Shown piece after piece: positions 39,664 to 48,807 of a DNA stretch of 64,000 nt. The translations under genes were made by a program, and so were the position numbers. How positions within the stretch are numbered: the stretch's first letter is position 1; every line of letters starts with the position of its first letter. The notes beneath the pieces were generated by a model. It was not told where the DNA came from. It searched no databases and was given only the letters and a program-made list of their open reading frames with translations. The stretch spans positions 136,515 through 200,514 of the forward strand of contig CAWKPE010000033.1 of the NCBI GenBank assembly GCA_963851385.1. The letters run 5' to 3'. The stretch comes from CAWEFA01 sp963851385 (GTDB lineage Bacteria > Bacteroidota > Bacteroidia > Bacteroidales > DTGW01).

Positions 39664-41817
39664 ATGTTAAACAATAATTTAGAAATATTAGTTCTTAAAT
39701 TAGTAAAATCAAGCCGTTCATTATTTATATTAACTGTCATATTCTTTTCATTGAGCACCTCGCATGCACAAAATCACAATAATAATTGCAAACAGGCCGA
39801 GTTATTGATAAAAGCTCTTTCGAAGTACCATTATTCACCGCCAGAATTAACTGACCACTGGTCAGAACAAATATTTAATAAGTTTTTTAAACTACTTGAT
39901 CCTTATGGCTTATTTTTTACTGAAGAGGATTTTAAGACTTTAAATTCATATCGTTTTAAAGCAAAAGAGATTATCAGTGATCCAACATGTATTTTTTTAA
40001 ACCAGGTGACCAAGCTCTATGAAAAGCGACTTAAATATGCGGATACTTTAATCTCACTCATTCTGCAAAAACCAATTGATCTTTTTGTCAAAGATTCTAT
40101 AACTCTGTCATTAAATGATAAAACAACATATTCTGCAAACAATAAAAGTTTAGAGAAAAGATGGGAAAAGTGGTTGAAATATCAAATTTTGCTTCAACTA
40201 TTTTCTTCCACCAATGAAAACGAAGATCCATTTGTAAAAGAAACCAGACAATTATTATTAAAAGAACAGGATGTTCTTAATACAGTAAAAATAAAAGAGA
40301 AAAAAAGGTTGAAATACTTACTTCGCAATTATAGAGGTTTGGATAATTATGTGTCAACAATATTTTATAATTCTATAGCTTTATGTTACGACCCTCATTC
40401 TGCATATTTTTCTTTTAGTGATAAGCAGGATTTTTTATCGTCCTTGTCTAAAGAAACTTATTCTTTTGGTATTGGAATAGAAGAAAATTTGAATGGGGAA
40501 GTACAAATAAGTCGCTTGAAACCTGGCGGCCCTGCATGGAAATCAGGAAAACTTCATAAAGGAGATATATTGGTTCAATTGAAATGGGAAGGTCAAAAGC
40601 CAGTGAGCCTCTCTAACTTGAGCATTGAAGAAGTCGGTGAAATTATTAAATCATCTTCTTCAGGCAGTCTTGAATTTACTATTAAAAAACCTGGAGGGCA
40701 ATTATCAACTTTCAGATTGATAAAAGAAAAAATGGAATCAGATGAGAATCTCATAACCAGTCACATACTTAAAGGTGAAAAGAAAATTGGATATATTGCT
40801 CTTCCTGATTTCTATACTGAGACTGAAAATCAAAATGGGCTTGGTTGTGCCAATGATGTCGCAAAAGAGATTATTAAGCTGAAAAAAGATAATATCGATG
40901 GACTTATTCTCGATCTTCGATCTAATGGTGGAGGTTCTATAGCTGAAGCATTAGATTTAGCTGGTATTTTTATTGACGAGGGACCGTTAGTAATAGTTCG
41001 TTATAGAAACAGCAAACCCATGGTTCTTAAAGACATGAACAGGGGAACTGTTTATGATGGCCCGCTTTTAATTCTCGTTAATGGACAAAGTGCTTCAGCT
41101 TCTGAAATTTTAGCTGCAGTATTGCAAGATTATCACCGTGCCATAATTGTAGGTAGTACTACCTTTGGTAAAGCTACAGGACAAAATATTTTCCCTCTTG
41201 ATACTACTTTTTCCAGTGACCCCTATAATTCTGATAATAATACTCAATTCGGATTTGCAAAAATTACTGTGAGTAAATTATATCGAATTACCGGTTCAAG
41301 CTGGCAACTCAGTGGTGTTATTCCAGATATTGCCCTACCCAACATGCTAAATAATATTGAGTATTCCGAAAAGTCAGATTCATCTGCACTTCCATCCGAT
41401 TTGATATCTAAAAAAGTTTATTATAATCTTTTACCTGCCTTACCCGTCAAAGAATTGAATCAAAAAAGTTGTGCACGTATTTTAAAAAATAAACGGTTCC
41501 AACAAATTACTTCCTTAAATAATTCATTTGCAAACAATATTATTAAAGGCAAAACTATTTCTCTCAATATTGATTCATTTAGAAAAGACGAAAAAGAAAT
41601 ATATTCTTACTTCCAATCTATGGATAGTTTGCCAAAATTATTATCACAAATATTTTCAGTTGGAAACAATAATTACAACACACAGATCATTAATATTGAT
41701 CCTGACAAAAAAGATTATGATGAATTGTTGATAAAAAACATTCAGGAAGATATTTATATTGAAGAAGCATTTAAAATTATCGACGATTTTATTAACTTAA
41801 CTGTCAAGAAAAAATAA
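39664..41817 (+). CDS. S41 family C-terminal processing protease (Prc/Tsp-like)
   Basis: A periplasmic serine protease of about 717 residues. Start: ATG 39664 is preferred over the TTG at 39637; the leader after it is a long signal sequence ending SHAQ. Seen: N-terminal helical part (WSEQIFNKFFKLLDPYGLFF), PDZ domain (GIGIEENLNGEVQISRLKPGGPAW), and the S41 core (LILDLRSNGGGSIAEALDLAG) with the catalytic Ser in SASASE and Lys in TFGKATG, as in E. coli Tsp (Ser430, Lys455). Family knowledge: it removes C-terminal parts of envelope proteins and tagged proteins. The gene starts an apparent two-gene unit with the protein at 41823. Confidence 0.9.
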   Translation: MLNNNLEILVLKLVKSSRSLFILTVIFFSLSTSHAQNHNNNCKQAELLIKALSKYHYSPPELTDHWSEQIFNKFFKLLDPYGLFFTEEDFKTLNSYRFKAKEIISDPTCIFLNQVTKLYEKRLKYADTLISLILQKPIDLFVKDSITLSLNDKTTYSANNKSLEKRWEKWLKYQILLQLFSSTNENEDPFVKETRQLLLKEQDVLNTVKIKEKKRLKYLLRNYRGLDNYVSTIFYNSIALCYDPHSAYFSFSDKQDFLSSLSKETYSFGIGIEENLNGEVQISRLKPGGPAWKSGKLHKGDILVQLKWEGQKPVSLSNLSIEEVGEIIKSSSSGSLEFTIKKPGGQLSTFRLIKEKMESDENLITSHILKGEKKIGYIALPDFYTETENQNGLGCANDVAKEIIKLKKDNIDGLILDLRSNGGGSIAEALDLAGIFIDEGPLVIVRYRNSKPMVLKDMNRGTVYDGPLLILVNGQSASASEILAAVLQDYHRAIIVGSTTFGKATGQNIFPLDTTFSSDPYNSDNNTQFGFAKITVSKLYRITGSSWQLSGVIPDIALPNMLNNIEYSEKSDSSALPSDLISKKVYYNLLPALPVKELNQKSCARILKNKRFQQITSLNNSFANNIIKGKTISLNIDSFRKDEKEIYSYFQSMDSLPKLLSQIFSVGNNNYNTQIINIDPDKKDYDELLIKNIQEDIYIEEAFKIIDDFINLTVKKK

Positions 41818-41822
41818 ATAAT

Positions 41823-42875
41823 ATGAAGAAGTATTTGTTAGTTTTTCAATATGCACTTTTATTCATATTTCTTGTTCTTGCCATTGAGGAATTAAAAGCG
41901 CAAAATACAGAAGATGCTGCCACTTACCTTTCATTAATTGAAAAAGAGAATAATGCTATAACTAAGGATCTATGGGATTATACAACTTCTGTAGCACACA
42001 GTAAAAATGCAAAAAAAATTGAAACTCGACGAAAAGATTTAATTAATACTCTATCTACAGCTATAGTTAAGATAAGTAAAATGGAAGCTTTTGAAGGCGA
42101 TAATATACTTCGTGATTCCCTTGTTTCATTTTTGCAGTTATGTTTTAATGTTCTAAACCAGGACTACGCAAAGATTGTTGATATGGAAGAAATAGCTGAA
42201 CAATCTTACGATGAAATGGAAGCATACATGATGGCTCAGGAACAAGCTAATGATAAATTGGATGCTGCAAATGATATGGTGGCAGATATTTATAAAAAAT
42301 TTGCAGAAACCCATAAAATTCATCTTGCAGAAAAAAAAGATAAGATTACTCTTAACCTTCTAAATGCTGGAAAAGTGTTTAAATATTACAATGTAATTTA
42401 TCTTATTTTCTTTAAAAGTTTCAAGCAAGAAGCTTATTTACTCGATGCTTTGGATAAGAACGACCTAAACAGTGTGGAACAAAATAGATCAAAACTTATC
42501 CAGACTTCATCAGAAGATTTAAAAAAGCTTGATACAGTTAAAAGCTATAGGGGAGATTTATCAATTAAATCAGTTTGTGTTCAACTTCTAAAATTTTATA
42601 ATAATGAAGCTTCCAAAAAAATATCAGTACTAACTGATTTCGAATTAAAGAAGGAAAATTTTGAAAAAATAAAATCAACTGTTGAAGGCAAAGACGAAAC
42701 TTCAAGGACTCAATCTGATGTCGACCAATATAATAAAGCTGCAATTGATTTTAAAAAAGCTATTGATGAACATAACAAAACAAATAAAGAACTAAACGAC
42801 TCGCGTAATAAATACTTAAATGACTGGAATTATACGGTAAACAACTTCATGGATAAATTTATACCTAAAAAATAA
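41823..42875 (+). CDS. Secreted helical protein of unknown function
   Basis: A 350-residue protein with a signal peptide (about 1-25, ending LKAQ). I do not recognise a named family. It is nearly all helical with long Lys/Glu-rich segments (DEHNKTNKELNDSRNKYLND at the end), like coiled-coil surface or periplasmic proteins. It begins 5 bases after the S41 protease stop, so it is co-transcribed and could be a substrate, adaptor or regulator of that protease (in E. coli, Tsp works with an adaptor). That link is an inference from position alone. Confidence 0.65.
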   Translation: MKKYLLVFQYALLFIFLVLAIEELKAQNTEDAATYLSLIEKENNAITKDLWDYTTSVAHSKNAKKIETRRKDLINTLSTAIVKISKMEAFEGDNILRDSLVSFLQLCFNVLNQDYAKIVDMEEIAEQSYDEMEAYMMAQEQANDKLDAANDMVADIYKKFAETHKIHLAEKKDKITLNLLNAGKVFKYYNVIYLIFFKSFKQEAYLLDALDKNDLNSVEQNRSKLIQTSSEDLKKLDTVKSYRGDLSIKSVCVQLLKFYNNEASKKISVLTDFELKKENFEKIKSTVEGKDETSRTQSDVDQYNKAAIDFKKAIDEHNKTNKELNDSRNKYLNDWNYTVNNFMDKFIPKK

Positions 42876-42930
42876 AATGTATATTTTAAGAAAGATACTG
42901 TAAAATGTAAATTGACTAATCTATCAAATC

Positions 42931-43380
42931 TTATTTTGTTGCTTTTTTTAATGCTTCTTTTGCAGACGCTGTAAAAATATTATATGACCAAGTTGCACCC
43001 GATATTGCATCTATTTTATTCAAGTCTTGATATTTAAGTAAACTATCGGGATAGGATTGCACACCTTTCCAGTCTTTTCTGCATTGTTCAATATATATTT
43101 CATTTCCGGTAAAATGCTTTTCGTATCTTCCATCGAAAGTTTCATGAATAGAAGAATCACGAATGATGAAAATTATTTTTATTAACTTGTTGTTACTAAT
43201 TGTTATTTTAACTTCACCGTAAAAAGGCTCTGATGTATATACTGACCTTGATTCACCTTCAAATGAACCATCCATATATTGCTCCGATTTTATTTTTGGT
43301 TGTTTAATGGATTCTTTGCATGAAACAACAAAAATAATATTTATTGCAATAATAGCTGATAGCTTAATTTTCTTTTTCAT
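42931..43380 (-). CDS. FMN-binding-domain lipoprotein
   Basis: A 149-residue lipoprotein with a covalent flavin site. Seen: lipobox VVSC (Cys21), then the FMN_bind opening DGSFEGESRSVYTSEPFYGE and the flavinylation motif DAISGATWS (124-132), where Thr130 would carry FMN as in NqrC/RnfG. Family knowledge: the flavin is attached by ApbE, which is not in this window. Such proteins often transfer electrons in the periplasm with RnfG-like or PepSY partners. It is single and convergent with the protein at 41823. Partner unknown. Confidence 0.8.
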   Translation of the reverse strand: MKKKIKLSAIIAINIIFVVSCKESIKQPKIKSEQYMDGSFEGESRSVYTSEPFYGEVKITISNNKLIKIIFIIRDSSIHETFDGRYEKHFTGNEIYIEQCRKDWKGVQSYPDSLLKYQDLNKIDAISGATWSYNIFTASAKEALKKATK

Positions 43381-44165
43381 AATTGTTAATGAATGATTGT
43401 AAAGTTAATAACAGCATTTCATATTTAATTAAATATCAATTGCTTTTATGCCTGATATTGGTCTTGGCCTTACAGGGAAAACTCATCTCAAACTAATAAG
43501 ATAATATTGAAGTTCCAGTGTTAATTCATATGATTGATTAATTTCTGTCTTAGCGCTATTTGTGCATTTTCATGTTACTTTTCAGATTTAATATAAAGAT
43601 TTATCCCAATAAATAAAAAAGAATAAAAGATTTCAATATAAAAAATAATCCTTTATGCCAATTTATTGACAATTTTTAAATTATACTCCCTTATTTCAAT
43701 ATATCAATTATTTTAATAATCAATCTATATTTCAGGAACTTACTTCAATAAAATTATTGTAAAAGGAGTTATTAGAACAATGATGAAAATACTTGAATAT
43801 TAATATAAATTATAGACTTCTTGATAATTCTAAGTGCCTATTAATAAGCTAAATAAAAAAAAGTGATAAATAGCAATTATTCTACTGCTATAAATCAGTC
43901 TTCAAGTTGTCATCTATCATTTTAAGAGTAAAATAGGGTATATAATAAAATGTAATTATTATAATAATAAAATATTTAAACAAATTGTTAGATACTTTTT
44001 ATTTATCAACCTTTTTGTCAAATAATTTAGGTATTTGGCAACCTGAATAAGGACATTACGTAAAAAATTAAATATTGACCTACAAAGTAAGGAAAATTAA
44101 TAATTATGAAAGTTTACAGCATATTTCAAAAAAATATATACTTAAAAATCGTCACTTTTTATAAC
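43381..44165. other. Long AT-rich intergenic region
   Basis: 785 bases without a supportable gene. A very short frame near 43448 is not enough to call. The region ends in front of the surface-protein cassette and could contain its promoter, but I see no clear TTG / TAnnTTTG pair. Confidence 0.5.
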
Positions 44166-45077
44166 ATGAATTTTCAGCATAAATATCTGCGTTTCTATAT
44201 TATCACATGTTTAAAGAAAATAATTATTAGTGCTTTAAATATTATAGCCATATCATGCTTTACTCTCTTTGAAGCTTATTCTCAGCCAAATCCTATAAAT
44301 ATCGAATCCGTAAGTTTATATAAACATGGTACAAATTCTACAGATATTGTTGGTCCCGTGGCTGGTGAAGCAATAGATTCAGTAACAATTGAAAGCACAA
44401 CCAAATACTTTGATATGCCAGATCCGGTTGTTAATCCTTCATACAACTTTGGTACAGACCCCTATTCTAATGTTTTTTCAACTTTTGTATGGATAGTAAC
44501 TCCGTCAATTTCATCAGCCGGTGCAGTCGTAGTGCCTGCTCATAATACTGCAATGCACTATAAACAAATCACTTGGACTTCGACAGGAATTGGAAATATA
44601 CAAGTAACTGAGAGAAGTAATGCAGGCTGCAATGGATCAACCATTACAGTACCTGTTGAAGTAATTGCTGCTCCCACTGTTCAATATTCTTCTACAAGCA
44701 GCTCTGATTGCAGAACTGAAGCAGACAGTTCTGTCAATTATAGTTTAACCGGAATTCCAATAAGCTGGACAAGTTCAGTCAGTGGTAAAAGACAATTAAT
44801 GGTCAATATTACCATAAGTTGTTCTAATTCAGAATTTGGAACACCACAAACATATAACAATATTGCAATTACGGAAACAGGTGCAGGAACTGGTACGTTT
44901 GATTTGCCAATAGTATTAAACTATTATGGAGTTTATACAATTACGCTGACAGCCATAAACGATCGTATTTCAACAAAGTCAGGAGTTGAAGGAACAGTGG
45001 GTGCTTCTTCAGCTTATACGTTTCTTTTAAGCAAGACACCAGTCACCAACCCTTTATTTCACGTACCTAATGAATAA
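44166..45077 (+). CDS. Secreted Ig-like protein of the surface cassette, member 1
   Basis: A 303-residue protein (start ATG 44166; an in-frame ATG at 44106 gives an abnormally long leader). Seen: signal ending EAYSQ, then beta-rich Ig-like text (ITWTSTGIGNIQVTERSNAGC; VYTITLTAINDRISTKS) with paired Cys residues (GC, SDC, ISC). The end, FLLSKTPVTNPLFHVPNE, matches the end of the next protein (FSLPTPTTGTIKHVTNLGW). Neither carries a Por_Secre_tail nor CHU_C sorting domain. It is first of the cassette member 1, member 2, CHU_C protein, PorP/SprF. Function unknown. Confidence 0.7.
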   Translation: MNFQHKYLRFYIITCLKKIIISALNIIAISCFTLFEAYSQPNPINIESVSLYKHGTNSTDIVGPVAGEAIDSVTIESTTKYFDMPDPVVNPSYNFGTDPYSNVFSTFVWIVTPSISSAGAVVVPAHNTAMHYKQITWTSTGIGNIQVTERSNAGCNGSTITVPVEVIAAPTVQYSSTSSSDCRTEADSSVNYSLTGIPISWTSSVSGKRQLMVNITISCSNSEFGTPQTYNNIAITETGAGTGTFDLPIVLNYYGVYTITLTAINDRISTKSGVEGTVGASSAYTFLLSKTPVTNPLFHVPNE

Positions 45078-45147
45078 TTATTTAATAAAATATTATCAAA
45101 GAAATAATTATAGTTAACATTTTTATAAACAATTAAATTTTTAAGTT

Positions 45148-46140
45148 ATGAAAACAAAAAATTTATTCAAAACGTTCGTTGCTGCAGCATTATGCGCAAC
45201 ATTTTCTTTCAGTGCTAATGCACAGTTGACAACTACTGGAACAGCAACGCAAGCAAAAAATGCTCCTAATCCACCCCCTTCAGCTTCAGCAACTGAAGTA
45301 GTTGATTATGCAACAATAGGCAGTAAAATGCCTTATTCAATTACACCTGATCCTACCGTTGCAGCCCAGGTTGACGGGACAAATTTCTTAGCTTCGGGTT
45401 TTAGCTGGAGAATAAGCGGTGCTGGTGGTTCATTTGAACAAGTTGCTGCACACAATCCTTTAACGGTAGTTGGTGCATATGTACCTACTGCCTATGCTGA
45501 AAATAATGTAGCTGTACTTTGGGGAAATACGGCTGGTGATTACACAATTACTGTTGCTGAACAATCACGTAATACATTAGGACTTACTCAATGTGTGGGT
45601 GCTGATTCAACTCTTCATGTTTATTTGATGCCCAAACCAACTGCCCAATTTATTGAAGCAGGAACTTTATCAGGTGTAACAGATATTACTGGTACGGCTG
45701 GTGATGCAATCGTAGGCGGATGTGGAGTTGCTGGTACTACAATTCATTTTAATGTAACTTTTACAGGAACTGAGAAGTTTGATCTTGCTTACCAATATGT
45801 TTATACGCCTTTTACTACTGGTATACCAGGAGCTCCCGTTCCTTTAACTGCTAATAATTTAGGTGCCACAAATTATTTTACTGCCACCCCTGCCCTTCCA
45901 AATACTGCCGCTGTAACTAATGCATTTACTTTTAATGTTCCTGCTGGAAACTATGGTAAATATGTATTTACGTTAACCAGCGTAACTGACTTGGTATCAA
46001 GAAAATCATTATCAACTCCAACCCAGGATCCTGGTGTTCTTGATAATACAACCGGTGCATTAGCTGCGACATTGACATTATTTTCTTTACCAACGCCGAC
46101 TACTGGTACTATCAAACACGTAACCAATTTAGGCTGGTAA
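45148..46140 (+). CDS. Secreted Ig-like protein of the surface cassette, member 2
   Basis: A 330-residue protein. Seen: signal peptide ending ANAQ, a Thr/Ala/Gly-rich, low-charge body with the PKD-like step WGNTAGDYTITVAEQS, Cys residues (QCVG, GGCGVAG), and a C-terminal YGKYVFTLTSVTDLVSRKS followed by FSLPTPTTGTIKHVTNLGW. The layout repeats that of the upstream gene and, more loosely, of 62355-63038. The composition fits an abundant surface or fibre protein. The gene starts 70 bases after member 1. A strong hairpin without a T run follows the stop (46160-46228), which could stabilise this message relative to the next gene. Confidence 0.72.
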   Translation: MKTKNLFKTFVAAALCATFSFSANAQLTTTGTATQAKNAPNPPPSASATEVVDYATIGSKMPYSITPDPTVAAQVDGTNFLASGFSWRISGAGGSFEQVAAHNPLTVVGAYVPTAYAENNVAVLWGNTAGDYTITVAEQSRNTLGLTQCVGADSTLHVYLMPKPTAQFIEAGTLSGVTDITGTAGDAIVGGCGVAGTTIHFNVTFTGTEKFDLAYQYVYTPFTTGIPGAPVPLTANNLGATNYFTATPALPNTAAVTNAFTFNVPAGNYGKYVFTLTSVTDLVSRKSLSTPTQDPGVLDNTTGALAATLTLFSLPTPTTGTIKHVTNLGW

Positions 46141-46159
46141 TTGATGTTGACATCAATTT

Positions 46160-46228
46160 CGGGTTTACCTTAAAAATTTAATTGGTTTCATGCAGGGATG
46201 TCAATCGCATCCCTGCAGGTGAAACCCG
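46160..46228 (+). other. Extended hairpin without T run
   Basis: Core TGCAGGGATG (46191-46200) pairs with CATCCCTGCA (46208-46217) and an outer arm CGGGTTT (46160-46166) pairs with AAACCCG (46222-46228). A further small hairpin (46141-46156) lies right after the stop. No T run follows, so partial termination or message protection is likelier than full termination. Confidence 0.6.
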
Positions 46229-46419
46229 GATTGAATGAAGTTTATAAAATAACATAAATATTGAAATTGGATTTGACTATGAATTAATAGTTCTTCAATA
46301 TTTAAGGTATGATTTTAAAGCAAAGACAGCAAAAATGTTAGCTGTTTCTTTCGCTTTAATGGTATTTAGAAATATGATGTTCTTAATCTGAAATTGTGAA
46401 CAGGTAAAATTGCAACTGC

Positions 46420-47463
46420 GTGAATCGCATCAGGATTAATATATTATTATTATTACTGCTGCAGTTAGCCTTTAAAACAGGCGCTCAGATACTTCCTTCT
46501 ACATGTACGGAGAGCAGGGTAAGATATGCTTCTACTCCAGATACTTTGTTGCAAAATTCTCATTTCAAATGGTTTATCATAGGAGATTACACTGATACTA
46601 CTTTTTATGGCAGAGGTGATTCAATAGATATTCATTGGGGTAGTAGTCCTGGAAGTTATAAAATAGGAATCAGTGAAGTGTCAGAGCAAGGATGTATAGG
46701 AGATACTGTATGGTCGACAATTGAAGTACAAGGTGCTTCAATTGACTTAGGACCAGACCAAAATAAATGCGTAGGGGAAAGCTATCAATTTACAGCAAAC
46801 AATAGTTTCCAATCATATTTTTGGAACGATACTCTTTTAACCTCAGATAGTTATTTTAAAGGCACTGCTCAAAAAACAGATACCATTACTGTAGAAGGAA
46901 TAATCAATAATTGCCGAAGCCGAGATACTGCAATATTATTTGTTCATCCTTTACCTAATATTACATTTACAGAAGATGGAACACCAGTAAAAGACTCAAT
47001 TATCGTCTGTGAAAACCAAAAAGTTACTCTAGGTGCAGGAAACGATGGATTAAATTACAATTGGAGCACAAATGAACATACACCATACATTATAACTGGG
47101 TTATCGCCATCAAGAGATACGCAGAATATTTCTGTCGATGTCATTTCAGAATATGGATGCGAATCTAAAGATTCTATTGAAATTATTCCTTGTAAACAAT
47201 TCATACCAAATGCATTTACTCCTGATCGTCAAAAAAATCATACATGGGAAATTCCTTTCTTAATATATTATCCCGAGGCTACAGTTGATGTTTATGACCG
47301 GTGGGGAAACTTGGTATTTCATTCTAGAGGATACACTACTCCAGGATGGGATGGAAAATGTAATGGTATTACACTGCCAACAGAAAATTATATATATATT
47401 ATCCAGCTAAATAGCAATTCAAAACCAATAGTTGGCAGTGTGACAATTATTAGAGCCAAATAG
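46420..47463 (+). CDS. Short T9SS type B (CHU_C) surface protein
   Basis: A 347-residue secreted protein with a gliding-motility-associated C-terminal domain. Start is GTG 46420. Seen: signal ending KTGAQ, Ig/PKD-like units with paired Cys (GCIGDTVWSTIEV, NNCRSRDTAILFV, YGCESKDSIEI), then the CHU_C domain from about residue 258 (FIPNAFTPD, VDVYDRWGNLVF, PGWDGKCNG, YIYIIQL). Family knowledge: CHU_C domains send proteins out through T9SS and onto the surface, usually with a PorP/SprF partner, which is next (199 bases downstream). Most CHU_C proteins are thousands of residues long, so this one is small, like a cap or anchor. Its paralog is at 61267-62262. Confidence 0.88.
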   Translation: MNRIRINILLLLLLQLAFKTGAQILPSTCTESRVRYASTPDTLLQNSHFKWFIIGDYTDTTFYGRGDSIDIHWGSSPGSYKIGISEVSEQGCIGDTVWSTIEVQGASIDLGPDQNKCVGESYQFTANNSFQSYFWNDTLLTSDSYFKGTAQKTDTITVEGIINNCRSRDTAILFVHPLPNITFTEDGTPVKDSIIVCENQKVTLGAGNDGLNYNWSTNEHTPYIITGLSPSRDTQNISVDVISEYGCESKDSIEIIPCKQFIPNAFTPDRQKNHTWEIPFLIYYPEATVDVYDRWGNLVFHSRGYTTPGWDGKCNGITLPTENYIYIIQLNSNSKPIVGSVTIIRAK

Positions 47464-47579
47464 GGAAATATTAACTGATTATAAGAAAAGTTAATTATAT
47501 GGATTAATGAATTTAGTAAAAAGTTAAGTTTAATAAAATGCTTGTTCACATCGGACTCATAAAATTTAAGTTGTTAAGA

Positions 47580-47609
47580 TTTGCAATTCAGAGATTTGTG
47601 ATATATTTG
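47580..47609 (+). promoter_or_regulatory. Bacteroidota-type promoter of porP/sprF
   Basis: TTTG at 47580-47583 and TATATTTG at 47602-47609 with 18 bases between, matching the consensus. It lies 53 bases before the start codon at 47663, so PorP/SprF can be made independently of the upstream cassette. Confidence 0.65.
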
Positions 47610-47662
47610 CCTCTTGAAAAAAAGAGACGGCTGGATGGGCTAATTTAAAAAGTTGTTGATCG

Positions 47663-48646
47663 ATGAGATATCTAAGACTCGCGAGTGTTTTGCTGATTAT
47701 TCTGGGAATTAATAAAAGTGGATATGGACAGCAAGAACCTTTGTTTAGTCAATATATGTTTAATACATTTTTGTTTAATCCAGCTGCTGCAGGTAGCGAA
47801 GGATTTACTTCACTTGATTTGGTTGCTCACGATCAATGGGTTGGAATAGCAGGTTCTCCGCAAACATATTCAGTAGATATTCAAACCAGGGTTTTGAAAA
47901 ATAGCTTTATTGCTAAAGCATTAAATTTAAGAAAAAAATTCAGCCATAGATCTAAAAGTGGGAGAGTTGGTGTAGGAGCTCAGATTTATACTGATATGAG
48001 CGGTCCTATTAACAGGACGGGAATGAACCTTACTTATGCTTACCACATTCCTTTGAGACAAAGTCAACTTTCATTCGGCCTTGCACTTCAAACTTATGAG
48101 TTTAGTTTAAATAAAGCCGATATTCATCTTGCTGATGTTACTGATCCGTGGTTTTATAGTACCAATTTTAATCGATTTGTATTTGACGGTAATTTTGGAG
48201 CTCAATTTACTACTCCTTTTCTTTTTTCTGGAATTTCTGTTTCGAATTTATTTCAATCAAGTTTACATTTAGGAGATACTACAGGATTACAAATTGGCCG
48301 TCAATACTGGCTTACGGGCGGTTATAAAATTGAACTTAATAGATTTTTCCTGATTGAACCTTCAACTTTAATGAAAATCTCTGAATTGGGGGCATTCCAG
48401 ATAGATTTATCTACACGCGTTTATTACAGAGAAGATTATTGGTTTGGACTTTCTTATCGCAATGGCGCATATGGTGGATCTATTATTTTTCTTTCTGGAG
48501 TTAGAGTTGGAAAATACTACTTCGGTTATTCTTTTGACCTTACATTAGCTCCAATTATGACTCATACCTTTGGATCACATGAATTTATGCTTTCTGTCAA
48601 ATTTGGTGAGACTGCCCGCCGTTATCGTTGGTTGAACAGATATTAA
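47663..48646 (+). CDS. PorP/SprF family type IX secretion outer membrane protein
   Basis: A 327-residue outer-membrane barrel. Seen: signal ending GYGQ, the family opening PLFSQYMFNTFLFNPAAAGSEGF, VAHDQWVGIAGSPQTYS, VGVGAQIYTDMSGPI and a regular strand pattern to the end. Family knowledge: PorP/SprF proteins receive CHU_C-type cargo from the T9SS channel and attach or release it at the surface. It follows the CHU_C gene directly and has its own promoter. Its stop is followed by a terminator at 48675-48706. Confidence 0.92.
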   Translation: MRYLRLASVLLIILGINKSGYGQQEPLFSQYMFNTFLFNPAAAGSEGFTSLDLVAHDQWVGIAGSPQTYSVDIQTRVLKNSFIAKALNLRKKFSHRSKSGRVGVGAQIYTDMSGPINRTGMNLTYAYHIPLRQSQLSFGLALQTYEFSLNKADIHLADVTDPWFYSTNFNRFVFDGNFGAQFTTPFLFSGISVSNLFQSSLHLGDTTGLQIGRQYWLTGGYKIELNRFFLIEPSTLMKISELGAFQIDLSTRVYYREDYWFGLSYRNGAYGGSIIFLSGVRVGKYYFGYSFDLTLAPIMTHTFGSHEFMLSVKFGETARRYRWLNRY

Positions 48647-48674
48647 TAAATAAAATTCATTAGCTGATTATTAG

Positions 48675-48706
48675 TGGCATTCTTTTGAAATGCCATTTTT
48701 GTTTTC
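48675..48706 (+). terminator. Rho-independent terminator
   Basis: TGGCATT (48675-48681) pairs with AATGCCA (48689-48695), followed by TTTTTGTTTT. It ends the porP/sprF transcript. Confidence 0.8.
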
Positions 48707-48807
48707 ATAACATTGGATTGTTTATCTTAGTAAAATGTTCAAAATTGAATCATTTTTATTATTGTGACCAATTAAAGTTAAAAAGTTATTGGAATTTAAA
48801 TCTAACT

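Noticed and set aside
43448..43505. Short frame in the gap before the surface cassette
   Set aside because: About 18 codons with no start signal or homology I can name.
48685..48807. A longer start for the YjbQ-type protein at 48685
   Set aside because: The extra part begins inside the terminator of the upstream gene and does not look like protein; the family starts at about MKSF.
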